Shown: in pieces, positions 46,499 to 57,385 of the stretch
Position numbering within the stretch: the stretch's first letter is position 1
How the letters are laid out: every line of letters starts with the position of its first letter
DNA from: Thuidium tamariscinum
Lineage: Eukaryota; Streptophyta; Bryopsida; Hypnales; Thuidiaceae
NCBI GenBank assembly: GCA_947034885.2
Contig: OX344749.2
Span: 2,805,501-2,869,500 of the forward strand
Direction of reading: 5' to 3'
DNA length: 64,000 bases
Program-made: the position numbers and the translations under genes
Notes under the pieces: generated by a model
What the model saw: the letters and a program-made list of their open reading frames with translations, nothing else
Told to the model about the DNA's origin: nothing
Database searches by the model: none

Positions 46499-46838
46499 AA
46501 GAAAGAACCAATTGTCTTATACATTTCAACATTAATAAGATTTTTCAACATGAATAAAAAAACAAAACTTTATATAAACCTTTAATATTCACAAACTATA
46601 AACAATTAAACGAACATTGAGTAACTAAGGTACATTTAGTAGTCGAATTCTCTTAGTCACAAAAAAAAAGCGAAGAAAGAACCAATTGCCTTATACATTT
46701 CAACATTCATAAGATTTTTCAACATGAATAAAAAAACAAAACTTTATATAAACATTTAATATTTACAAACTATAAAAAATTAAACGAACATTGAGTAAGG
46801 TACATTTAGTAGTCGAATTCTCTTAGTCACAAAACAGA
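46499..46838. repeat. Tandem duplication, ~175-bp period
   Basis: GAAAGAACCAATTGTCTTAT at 46499 recurs at 46674 as GAAAGAACCAATTGCCTTAT. Both copies extend through TTTAGTAGTCGAATTCTCTT. Confidence 0.9.
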
Positions 46839-47109
46839 AAGCGCAACCTTAGTTAAACTTCTTCAAAAGAGCATGACGAAACCACAAATACTAGGCATTG
46901 CACAGACAAAAGAGCCCAAAAAGAAGGAAGAGGTTGCACGTTATAAAACAGGAATGTTTTAATTAAAGCAGTTTACATTTCAAACATTTAAATTACTCAT
47001 TATTTATCAAAGTCATAGGAAAGAAATGGTAGCCTTGCCATTTCCTTCCCAAAGTGCCGACCCAAAAAAAATAGGAAAAAGTAAGATGTCATAAATTATG
47101 AATGTTGTA

Positions 47110-48135
47110 ATTATGACCATTTCAATCTCAAACTTTGAAATTGCTCATGATTAACTTACCATAGTCATAGGGAAAGAAATGGCAACCCTGCCATTGCCCT
47201 CCCAATTGAAAGGACCGAGGTCCGAAATGTTTTAGTATTCACGTTCAAAAAACGTTAAAAAATTGTCTACAAGTTCGAAACTCATAGAACATTCATAATC
47301 TAGGTTGAATTTTAATTTTGTACTCAAAGAATTCCAATTTGATTTGTGACAAAATGAAAAGGGCAACCCTGGCCTTTTTAAAAAAAAAATGAAGATCACA
47401 CAAAATAATGATAAAAATTGCACGAACAAGAGATTAAAAAAAATTGGAAGAGGTTAGGGTGTCATCAAATACTCATGTCCTATGAGAACTTCCATCTCAA
47501 ACATTGAAATTGCTCATGATTAACTTACCATAGTCATAGGGAAAGAAATGGCAGCCCTGCCATTGCCCTCCCCATTGAAAGGACCGAGGTCCAAAATGTT
47601 TTAGTATTCACGTTCAAAAAACGTTAAAAAATTGTCTACAAGTTCGAAACTCATAGAACAATTTGTTTTGTGACAAAATGAAAAGGGCTATGTTGGCTTC
47701 TTTTTTTTTTAAATGAAGAAACCACAAAATAATGACAGAAATTGCATGGAGACTAGAAAATTTTGGACCTTATGACTTTGGAAAAAAAATGCCCCGGTTG
47801 CCATCTCTTTTATCACGACTTAGCTAAATAGCTATTGCGGTGTATAAGATGGAATTTTTCATAATGAACTCATTCATTCATATTCTACAATACGCCAACT
47901 TCTTCTTGTTCTTTTTGGCTCTACGCTCCGTGCAATTTCTATCATTCAGGGTTTGTTTATTTCTTTTTAAAAAAGCCTTGCTTGTTCCTTTCATGTTGTC
48001 ACAAAGGAATTTTGAATTTGTTGAGCACAAAAGTAAATTTTAACCTGGTTGTGAATGTTCTAAGAGTTCCCAACTTGTAGACATTTTTTTGGCATTTTGT
48101 AAACGCGGATACTAAAACATTTTGGACCTTATTAC
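47110..48135. repeat. Direct and inverted duplications
   Basis: A ~170-bp segment with CATGATTAACTTACCATAGT and GAAAGGACCGAGGTCC occurs at ~47119-47290 and ~47489-47665. Diverged inverted copies (AACTTGTAGACATTTTTTTG then ACTAAAACATTTTGGACC) lie at ~47755-48135. No coding potential beyond chance ORFs. Confidence 0.7.
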
Positions 48136-48959
48136 TATGAGAAGGAATTGGCAGGGGTGCCAATTTTTTTTCTAGGACTTAGCTAATAATTAGGCAATTG
48201 CAATGTGTAACATGAAGAGTCTAATTTTGGCATTGCACTTATATTTAGAACAATGTATCTACGAAATACAAAAAGTTTTCCTTAACGAGTGATACTATTG
48301 CTTTTCGGTAAAAAATAATGAACAAAATAAAATACCTCCGGGATTCTAATACCTAGAACTCAACCCTCGCATTCAAAGACCCCTTCAAGAATATTTAGAA
48401 AAATAATAGAGTCCTCTGCCATTTGAAATAGTTCGAGACTATGCATTTTGAGAGTTTGAAATGTAATTTCCTAAAACTATACTTCATCCTAAACATGGAC
48501 TTGCTTAAACTATCCTATATTCTTTGGGCCTTTTGGATATAGATTCATAGAAGACAATAGAAAATTTGGACTTCAATTAAATTAATTAATCAAATTTCCT
48601 ATACTTTTAAATGTAAATGACAAAATTGGCAATTTTAAAGGATAAAATTTGAAAAAGAAAAGAAATGTTTCCATTTACAGGCATTTATAAATGGATTTCA
48701 ACGAATTAGATTTTGGAAAGAGTTCTCAAAAACTACTCCAATTAAAAAGACTACAATGAATAAATAATTTTTGAACTTCAAAGTTCAATTCTTGGGCATT
48801 ATAGAATGAGACTTCAATGAATTATAGTTAGGAAAGACTTCTATAGAATTACTACAACGGAGAAGAGTAAAGTAAATAAATATTTATTAGCTTTGAAAGT
48901 TTATTAAACATTAACGTTTTGAAATGAATTGGGATTTAGGGTTTAGGATTTTATATTAT

Positions 48960-49200
48960 TGAGAGTCTTAAACCAAAAACCTCATTTTGAAGCCACATGT
49001 CGCAAATCCTAACCGCAAACCCTAAACCCTAAAGACCCTAAAGACCCTAAACTCTAACCATGGAAGCTTGAAATCTCAAAACATGACCTAAAACCGTGAC
49101 CATAACAGTGCTAAACCCTGAACCGTAGCCCAAAATCTGATCCTAGGAACCTGAGAACCATGAAAACTTAACCTGATACCGTAACCCTAAACCCTAAAAT
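48960..49200. repeat. Degenerate telomere-like tract
   Basis: Scattered AACCCTAAACCCTAAAGACC words and GGTTTAGG nearby. It looks like an old interstitial telomere-type repeat or a microsatellite grown from it. Confidence 0.6.
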
Positions 49201-49482
49201 TTGTAAAAGGGTACTCTTACATTTTCAAAGGGTTCTGAAATGTGAATTTACGAAGTGGATTTCCAAAAATTTCAAGGAATCCGAAACTCCAACCCCAGAT
49301 GTCAACATTCACCATTTATAGTGGACAGTTGTAACTTTTAAGCTGTCAAAAAATAGTTTTTCCGGACTTTGGTGCCTCAAAGCTAACAGAAGGCATCACG
49401 AAAAGTTCGGCCAAGTTGCATGAAATGACGGGGTAGGGGACGCCGACCTACGAAGAATTCAAATTCAATCCATTGCGCGCTC

Positions 49483-49497
49483 AAAATTTCCCGCCCT
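49483..49497 (+). promoter_or_regulatory. E2F-like site
   Basis: The tract AAAATTTCCCGCCC matches the E2F consensus (TTTCCCGCC) in a GC-richer patch ~1.3 kb before the transposase-like gene. A plausible cell-cycle element of its promoter. A single site, so tentative. Confidence 0.35.
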
Positions 49498-49882
49498 TCT
49501 TTTCATCTGCAGGTCCAAAGCTAAGCTACGTTGCACAAGCAATCGCTTCTTCTTGTCGTTGTTTCCACACACCATGCCACCGTCGTTCCCCTTTTTTCTT
49601 GTTGTGGCTTGCTGTTTGAATGTTTGAAACAGAATGGAGTATTCTTAAGTGAAGATCCTTCCCTCGATTGCTAGCAGGTACGCCGACTTTGATAATCACT
49701 TATTTGCATAGTACGCAGTGTTTTGTGCGGATGCTTTTGTTTTCTGTGATCACATTGTATTTGTAGGTCAGTGTCAAGGGAGTTTTTAGAGTGGTCGATG
49801 ATTTCTGCCCTACAGTTATCTCCGACCTTTTCGGCGGAATTTGCGGAACCCAACATTGTCAGTGTCACTGATGGTAATAAGG

Positions 49883-50755
49883 TATCATCGACTCGAGGAT
49901 AATGTGTGCTTATGCATTATCCTGGAGGAATCATTTTTATCGTCGTGTCGACGATAACTTACCCAGTATCAGCTCACTGCATCTAGACGCTCAGTACATC
50001 CAGAACGCTTACTATGTTTATCCTTCGTAATCCAACCAAGATGTTTGAGGTACATTATCGACAATATAATAGGTTAGTGTAGAAGTTGAGGACAACTTTG
50101 TAATTCTTATCATCGAGTCGAGGATAACTTGTCTTCAGAGATCCTACTGGTTTGTAGTTGTTGCTGACGGAGTGCTCATTATTTTTGTACCGTTTCCTGC
50201 GTAGACGATGCAAGTGCGAATTTCTGATTTGATGTAGAAATCTCTTCGGGTATATAGATCAGGGGATGATTGACTTGGAATGATTTAGGAAGTATCATCG
50301 AGTCAATGATAAGCTTTCTTTTATACTAAGATATTAATGTAAATCAGGATTATTGTATATGAGGAATTTTTTTTAACATAACAGTATCCAGTAATGGACT
50401 GAAGGGTTTCGATTTCTCTTCTGTATGTATCATCAAGTCGGTGATATCTATGTTTCTTGTAGTCTTGTCCTTGACTCCGAGGAGACCTAGGTCCTTGATG
50501 TTTGTAGGTCCTTCATGGTTATGATCTTTGTGGCTTTATCATCGAGTCGATGATAGTTACATTTTCTTCATGATGGTGATGTTGTTTTCTCTTGGGATTG
50601 GAACACCATCCCTTTGTGGATGTTCTGAGGATGGAGTTTGCTAGTTGACCAATCAGACTTTCTTTCATGAAAGAACTTGAATGACTTCTGAATTACAATA
50701 ACAAGCGTGACTATGAAGAGTCCGACGAATTCCTTATCATCAAGACGACGATATT
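49883..50755. promoter_or_regulatory. Palindrome cluster upstream of transposase-like gene
   Basis: Seven copies of the same ~19-bp palindrome lie at about 49883, 49939, 50108, 50294, 50428, 50538 and 50735, for example TATCATCGAGTCGAGGATA. They fill the presumed leader intron that ends at the acceptor TTTTTTGCAG (50786). No copy occurs between 42.8 and 49.88 kb, or downstream of 50.76 kb as far as I can see. Confidence 0.75.
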
Positions 50756-50787
50756 TAATCTCCCTATTTGGATTGCTTTTTTGCAGA

Positions 50788-53649
50788 ATGGATTTTCATG
50801 GTCGTGAGGAATTTGCAACTCCAGTCCCCACGCTTCCAGATGATGTTTGATTGTGCGAGGGGATCCCTCGTGCAAAATGGGTCTCTCAGTCTGTTACCCT
50901 CCAGAACGATGACGGGGTGGACATTGCCAGAGGTGTCTGTTAGAACGTTGATCCTGATTTGGTTGTTGACCACGACGGGAAGTCACTCGGTGATGATCGA
51001 GTTGCTATCCAGATTGCAGAGTCTTTGAATGAGGAGCTCTATTCTTCTGGGAACATGTGGTCGCTACGCTCTTGGCACATCAGGAGAGTGTTCCTTTATG
51101 ACGGAGCCTCATTGTACGATCACGATCAGACACACATATACAACACGGCCATTAACCCCTCAAGTAGAAGAGTTCGAAAGGGGGTTCGTTCATATGAAAC
51201 AAGTCGTGAAAGGGTTGATCCTGAGGTTCTTCCTAAGAAAGAACTTCTTTTGACTATGGAATCAATCACTGCAGTTTCTACTAAAACATGTTGTGAGATG
51301 AATTGTGTGCAACCTTTTCCACGTGCACAAATACAGTCAATACGGACTGAACTGTATGGCGGGGATGACTTCAAGGCTCGTAACAAGACGCTTCTAGAGG
51401 TACATAGGCAAATTCACAAAGACGATAGAGGCAAAGACTGGATAACTTTGAAAGGTAGAGAAGTGTGCCCTATTGCTTGGTGGATTATTCATGGGATTGC
51501 AAAGTGTACATTCTATAGGTACAAGGGGAAAGCAAGAAGTGGGGAGCAAGCAGAGGTTCATGGGAATTTGGGGAGCAAGAAGCCTCGCAAGCATACTATT
51601 CAAGCTACTGCCACACTTCGAACACTTATAGAGTCGGATGCTGATCAAATGCCACACAAGACTAGAACACTTGAGTCTGGAGAGAAAGTCACCGCAATGG
51701 TTTTGCCATCCTCGTTCCGTTGGAGTGAGCAATTAGAAGAAATCAATGCTTCCAATGCGATGTTGGATCTGCCACCAATATCTTCAAGTGGTTTGAGTAA
51801 CATTCGTCGTGCTTCTTTTCCTGAATATGCAGCAAAGGCACGTGGAGACACCTTTGCTCGGTGTGGAGTGTGTGACACCTACAAGCAGTTAAGGAAAGCT
51901 TGTGTGGGTGCTGAGTCAAAATTGAAGTGGATCAATCTTTATAAAACTCATAATCAAGGGCAAGAAGCTCATAGGAAATACTACTATTCCAATTGACGCA
52001 CTTCAACACTACACCCCGAGACGATGTTGTGCATTATTCACGATAAGATGGATCATTCAAAGACAGCTTCTCCTCACTTCTCTCACAAGACCAAAGTGAC
52101 AGAATCCTTCATGAAAATGTCTGTAGCAGTTATAGGTATGATTGCTCATGGTCATGGCGACGTGCGATATGCACACTATGGATTAAGTATTTATCCAACA
52201 GATTCAAATCATACTATTGGATCAATTGCAAGATTGTTGCGTGATTTGGAAGGAGCGCCCAAGAATTCATCACGCATATTATTTTCTATTGAGAGGGACC
52301 AATCAACATTGACAAAAGCACTTCTAGATGGAGCAGAAACTTGCTTGGACTCCCTCTTCCCACCTCCAGAAGAACCCCTTCCACCTAAACCTCTTCCTCT
52401 GGTGTTAATATTGCAATTAGACAATGCTTCAGGAGACAACAAGAACCGATATGTTTTTGCTTTTTGCTCTATGCTTGTCTGCAAAGGCATTTTTCGTGAG
52501 GTGTATATTAATTTCCTCATTGTAGGACATACGCACGAAGACATTGATGCTCTTTTTGGTCGTTGGAGCTCGAGATTGAAGACAAGTAGCTATCCAACAC
52601 TTCCAAGACTCATGAAGTCATTTATGGATTGTGAAACGCACCCTGTGATTCCTCATCTCATTGAGGAAGTTCCTGACTTCAAGGCATTTGTACAAGGGTA
52701 CTTGGGCACCAGAGGGGATTTTTTGGAGGGGCATTCTAGAGCCCAGCAGTTCAAGTTTTTCATGGATCCAAATGGATGGCCTCTGATGGAGTATAAAAAT
52801 TTGTGTAATGATCCTAAGTGGTTGCCAGAGGATGGTAAGGGGATTCGGTTGTGGTCCGAGACTGAAGATGGGCTTCCTATAGTGCCGAGTGGGAATCCTC
52901 GACCTCTTGTTCCAGAGAAGATGAAGGATCTTGAACACGTAAAAAAGGGATTGAATGGTTTTGTTGCGCATTGGAAGAAAATGTCAAATGATGATTACAT
53001 AGGAGAGTTCAGGCGGAAGAATGGTGCCTTAGAAGATTACTGGAAGGGTGTTCGGGCGGCTCTAGATGCACCTCTTCAAGTGCGTGAAGCATTACTTGAT
53101 GGGTTTTGGCCGGCTTCCCGGATTGCTCCGGACGAGACAGATCGGATGCAAAGAGATGGCACATTGTATGAGGAAGACGTAGAAGATGCGCTGTTCGTTG
53201 GACGTAGACGTGATCGTCCACGTCCTTCATTCCGTGTTAATGTTGATACGCATGAAGGTTCTTTTATTGCTGTACGTCGAGCTCATGGTGATCCTAAACC
53301 ATTTTGGCTTGCTAGGGCCATTACGGCTCCGAGTCCAGATCCAGGGCATAAGCATATGATCCGAATTCAATATTAGACGCCTGCCTCAAATCGGCACATT
53401 AATATGGATACATATGCGGGATGGGACACAAAACAAGGGAATGTGTGGCGTGAAGACATCGTAATTAAACCAACATGGTCTAGTACGGGTTGTATCCTAA
53501 CGGCTTGGAAGCCTCGTTTCCGAGAGAACACTAAAAAGCCGAAAGTATCGATTCCAAATTTACAAATTGGCATCATTAAGGCATCATTGGCGACCTTTGC
53601 AATTGATGAGCACAACGATGAGGAGAATGAGTCAATGGAAGAAGAATGA
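50788..53649 (+). pseudogene. Transposase-like gene (DUF7869-type), four stops
   Basis: One frame of 953 codons from the ATG after a splice acceptor (MDFHGREEFATPVP). It is broken only by TGA 50848, TAG 50941, TGA 51994 and TAG 53374; each would be Arg or Gln before a C-to-T change. A Cys/Lys-rich element CGVCDTYKQLRKAC lies near residue 360. The likely RNase-H-like core has IIHDKMDHSK (~415), LQLDNASGDNKNRYVFAF (~540) and FLIVGHTHEDIDALFGRWS (~575), the hallmark block of a widespread transposon-associated family that I recall as DUF7869. The C-terminal 300 residues are unassigned. Acidic residues in these three blocks could form the catalytic site. It shares the palindrome motif with the minus-strand block. 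Confidence 0.75.
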
Positions 53650-54219
53650 ATATTTTGTAGTTGTAGCAGTAGGTTTTTGTTGTTGTATTTCAAACACTAG
53701 ATCGTTTTTTCGTATTGTAGTTACAGGTTATGAGAATGATATTTGCATACATATATAGTACAAGTCAGATATGAATATGTCTTTAGCCACACTGTAGTGG
53801 ATATGTATTAAATTATGATTTCTATTAATAGTACTTATATATTTTCTACCTTTACATCTTCCTATTGTATGTTGAAAAGATTTCTTATATCAATGTAGGA
53901 ATATGTGACAAGTTTAAGGAGTGAAATTGTGAAAGTGTGATATCATCAAACTTCACATGTGTGTTGTAAGAAGTACAAGTCTCCATTAAAAACATCAAAC
54001 TTGAAAATGTTTTGAGCTATTTTGTTTATTTATAATAAATAATTAAAAGAAGAAATATAGATGTTGATAGTGGATATTTATAGCTTGTAGAAATAAAAAA
54101 ATATTAAAAAAGAATAATTCTTGACGCTCGTAAGTCTCAATTTAATGAAAAGTCTCAATTTAATGAAAGCTTTTTAGGCCTTAAAATAGAAAGTTGTTAA
54201 AATGAGACTACACTTTGTC
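53650..54219. other. AT-rich spacer between two converging genes
   Basis: 3' flank of the transposase-like gene. No ORF. It contains doubled GTCTCAATTTAATGAAA near 54135-54170 leading into a MITE-like end. Confidence 0.5.
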
Positions 54220-54240
54220 TCATTTTAACGAATAAGGCCT
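54166..54240. mobile_element. MITE-like palindromic end
   Basis: TAGGCCTTAAAATAG...GTTAAAATGAGAC-TACACTTT-GTCTCATTTTAAC...AATAAGGCCT is a hairpin with AGGCCTTA-type ends. The same end sequence (AAGGCCTTATTCGTTAAATT) occurs at 31705, where element D inserted. Family not assigned. Confidence 0.5.
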
Positions 54241-56634
54241 TGTACGTGGCATCCATGACGGACTGCCATCATTTCCCCCGTTGTCATTTCCACCCTCGTC
54301 TCCCCCGTTGTCATTTCCATCCTCATCTCCCCCGTGGTCATTTCCATCATTATCCGCGCCATCAAAGTCAAATACGGACTTGTCAATTAGGGGACCCCTT
54401 TCTTGCCTTTCACCCAAAGGCCGAAATGGTGAATCATCATTGCCATTGGAACTGTCGTCTGAGTCATCGTTGTTAGCATCTGACATAACCGAACCACGAT
54501 CGAAGCCATCTGATTCGGCTGTCATGGAATCTTCGGACAACATGTTCTCAGTGTACCACCGTGTTGCATCCGCCGCACCCCTTTCCCTGAGAGTCCTCGA
54601 ATTGGTATAAATGTAAACTAATTCCTCTGCGCGCTCAGATGTCAATCTGTTGCGAGACTTGCTGTGGACAAATGAATACATGCTCCAATTGCGTTCGCAT
54701 GATGATGCGGAACATACTTGTGCGAGGATCCTTCTTGCAATAGGTGCAAGCATATGAGCACCGGCTCCGAGAAGATCTTACCATTCATGCGGCTCCAAAT
54801 TCAAAGTATTCACATCGGGAAGTCCAGCAAACATGCCTCGGCGGTCTCGAAAGGATTGGTACTCAAACAAAGCGGCTGCATATCCCAACCCTCCAACTGC
54901 CAATTTGCGTAGTACTCTAAGAATGGCCTCCTTTGCCTCGTTATCGTCTATTAGTACAATTTCATCAAGGAAGAATGGATTGAGCAGGGTAGCTGCGTAG
55001 TGCAAATTGGTCTTCATCAAATCCCATCGTTCGTAAAACACATATTCAGCACGGTCCGCATAATTTGCCTCCAATGAAAATGGTCGATTCCTCAAAGCCA
55101 AAACATGCTTTTCTAGCTTCTTCATCACGATCCATGCTTTGCCCATGACCGGATGTTTTCCATCAAACTCTCGAAGAGCAAACAACACAGGCTCTACCAT
55201 ATGCACGAAGTTGAGACACCTCCTCCAGAACTCGTCCTTTCGAACCCTACGTCGAACCTTTTCTGCCTTATTGTGTATTGCAGCGTTCGAGGACCTCACA
55301 TATTCGTTCCACTGCGGATCATGGACTGTAGATTCCACGGCTTCCTTGACCTTGGCCAAACGCTCGATCATGAGGAACATGGTCGCAAAATGTGTCTCAA
55401 TAGGATTCTTCAACATGAGATTAGGAGAATGTCTTCGGAAAATGGCGAGTGGCATGTGATACGTGCGAATGAATTTCACGATTGATTTTGCTTTCTTCAC
55501 CATTTTGACCACCCAAAGTTGCTTGCCCCAATCTTCAAGTAGAAGGTCAAGTGCATGCGCGGAACAACCTTGGAAATATAGGTGAGGGAATTCGCGAGTA
55601 ATTTGAGTACCAGCCAAACGCATGTTTGGCGCATTGTCCGTGCAAACTTGCACCACATTATGTCCCCCCATCACGTCAATGTAATCGATCATGCGATTAG
55701 CCACATAAACAGCGTCTTTGCTTTCGCCTGTAGTGTCCACCGATCCCAAAAATACTTCTCCACTCGTGCACGACAACATTACATTGATCAATGGCCTATG
55801 GGTGACATTGTCCCATCCGTCAGAACATATAGTGACACCGTACTTGTGGGTAGGCCCCCTTGTCTTCTCCGCTACCAGTGCAGCCACTTCTTCCTTTGTT
55901 GATGTCATGAGCTTCGTACGTATGGCATTGTAAGGTGGAGGTTTGTAAATAACTCTGGACTCGGAGGTTGATTTCACGGCATCCACAAAAGCGGGGTGTC
56001 TCACCACATTGAATGGGATATTTGCTTCGTAGAAAAACTTCGCCCACTTCTTGTCTAGTACTTGCTTTTTGGATGTGTCCATCCCTTCTTGTACAGATAA
56101 TTGCCTCAACTGTCGACTATGGGTCGAAGAAGGGACAGGCACCTCTGATGATCGAACTTGAGAACTTTGGCCCAAAGTATTTCCTCCCCCTCCACTAATT
56201 GAGATTGAAGCATTGGGTAGTTCTTGATCACGTATCACCCTCGTTGGATTCGATGATGGTGATGTCACTTCCACATCATGTTCCTCTTCGTCTTCGGAGA
56301 TCGTAGGAACATTCCCCCCACAATTGAAAAACATAGCCTTCACTGCTGCACTGGCCTTGTTGCACATTCTCACTCCGGGGAGGGTGTCATTTCGTTTATA
56401 ACCCAAGTGGAAAAGCAAGCGATCCCTGCGGTAACTAATCTTCGTTTTGCAGAACTTGCATTCCACTTTCCCATCCTGTTGTAGCCTGTACCAGGGTTCC
56501 CATTGTGTCCTCCCCCCTCCCATTGCTCCCACTAGTTCTTCACTTGAAACTGAACAAACAAAACAGGTTAGTATTCTGTTTGGATGTGATGTGGAAATAA
56601 CACTTACTGCTTTCACAGCAAGTGTTCTTCCCAC
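54220..56634 (-). pseudogene. hAT transposase (BED/DUF659/dimerisation)
   Basis: An 805-codon frame broken once by TAA at 54778-54780 (EPHEW*DLL). There is a BED-like finger near the N-terminus (WYRLQQDGKVECKFC). DUF659 contains SDGWDN, QVCTDNAPNM and the GCSAHALDLLLEDWGK motif. The C-terminal hAT dimerisation region reads SASSCERNWSMYSFVHSKSR then ERAEELVYIYTN. Candidate catalytic residues are the D of SDGWDN, the D of CTDN and the E of SCERNWS. The extreme C-terminus (PRTRPYSLK-stop) reads into the MITE-like end, so the tail is not original. A good intron, GTAAGTGTTATTTCC to TTTGTTTGTTCAG, lies at ~56550-56610, so translation may begin at MGGGRTQWEP instead of the first ATG. hAT transposases cut and paste CAGGG-ended elements. 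Confidence 0.9.
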
Positions 56635-57187
56635 ATACTCTTCTTGGACTTCACTCTAGTGCAATGGCTATGTGCCAACCAGGTCATAAGAGCAGAGATC
56701 AACAAGGAAAAGTGACCTTCAAATACACGGCTCGCGCTATATACTATGAAGGCCTAGCAGCAGTCGTCCAGTCGACGGCCTATCCATTGATGCATTGTGG
56801 ACAGCCGCGGATGCAACGTCGTGGCTGTCCCCGCAGACGCTCTGGCCGTCCAGCGGACGTCTCGCTGTCCAGACGACGGCTTGGCCGTCCCCATAGCGTG
56901 GACGGACTCTGGACGCCGTGACCGTCCGCTGAACGGAAAACTGTCGAGGCGACGGCCTGGCCGTCCCGCCTAAACCCTAAAGCCGCGGACGCTCTGGCCG
57001 TCCACGCGACGGCCAGTCGTTGAGGCGGCCGACAGGCCGTCTGCGCGCTGTCGACGGACTTCATCCGCACTGTCGACGACGCCGTCAGCATTCGGGACGG
57101 CCTCTGACGCGTCCTGACGTGTCACAACTGATGCGTCATGACATCCGGACAGGAAAAGCCCACGTCACGTCGGGATAAACAACCCTG
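54240..57187 (-). mobile_element. hAT element H2, one end intact
   Basis: The right end, read on the minus strand, is CAGGGTTGTTTATCCCGACG, followed by ~135 bp homologous to MITE H1, a GGCCGTC/GACGGCC GC-rich array (56760-57060), a TATA-like TATATAG (56738) and the transposase gene. The opposite terminus and a partner for the flank ACGGGAGT were not found. The element seems truncated at the MITE-like end near 54.2 kb. Confidence 0.75.
56760..57060. repeat. GC-rich subterminal array of hAT element H2
   Basis: Dense, irregular repeats of GACGGCC, GGCCGTCC and GTCGACGG between the inverted terminal region and the transposase promoter. CpG-rich, in contrast with AT-rich surroundings, and similar in words to H1 and to the kinase-gene upstream array. 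Confidence 0.75.
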
Positions 57188-57385
57188 ACGGGAGTGTAGC
57201 ATATGGTGGCTTTGTGAAGCAAAGGCAAGACCAATTTTGAAGCCACTAATGCCTAGGTCTTCGTCAGCGTTGTTAGCATCACTCATACAGTTTGCAAGTG
57301 TTTTATCTTCTAGTGTTTCAGTGTTCCCAGTGTTATGCCAGACTTGCTACGGGACTAAATTATAGTTCACGAGTTGTGCCTGCAG

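Noticed and set aside
34960-50755. CRISPR-like array made of the repeated palindromes
   Set aside because: Spacing is irregular, copies diverge, and the setting is eukaryotic with spliced genes.
43142-57187. One 14-kb hAT element bounded by the inverted CAGGG ends of H1 and H2
   Set aside because: The outer flanks (CACAGACT and ACGGGAGT) do not match, whereas H1 alone has its own 8-bp duplication. H1 is a separate MITE.
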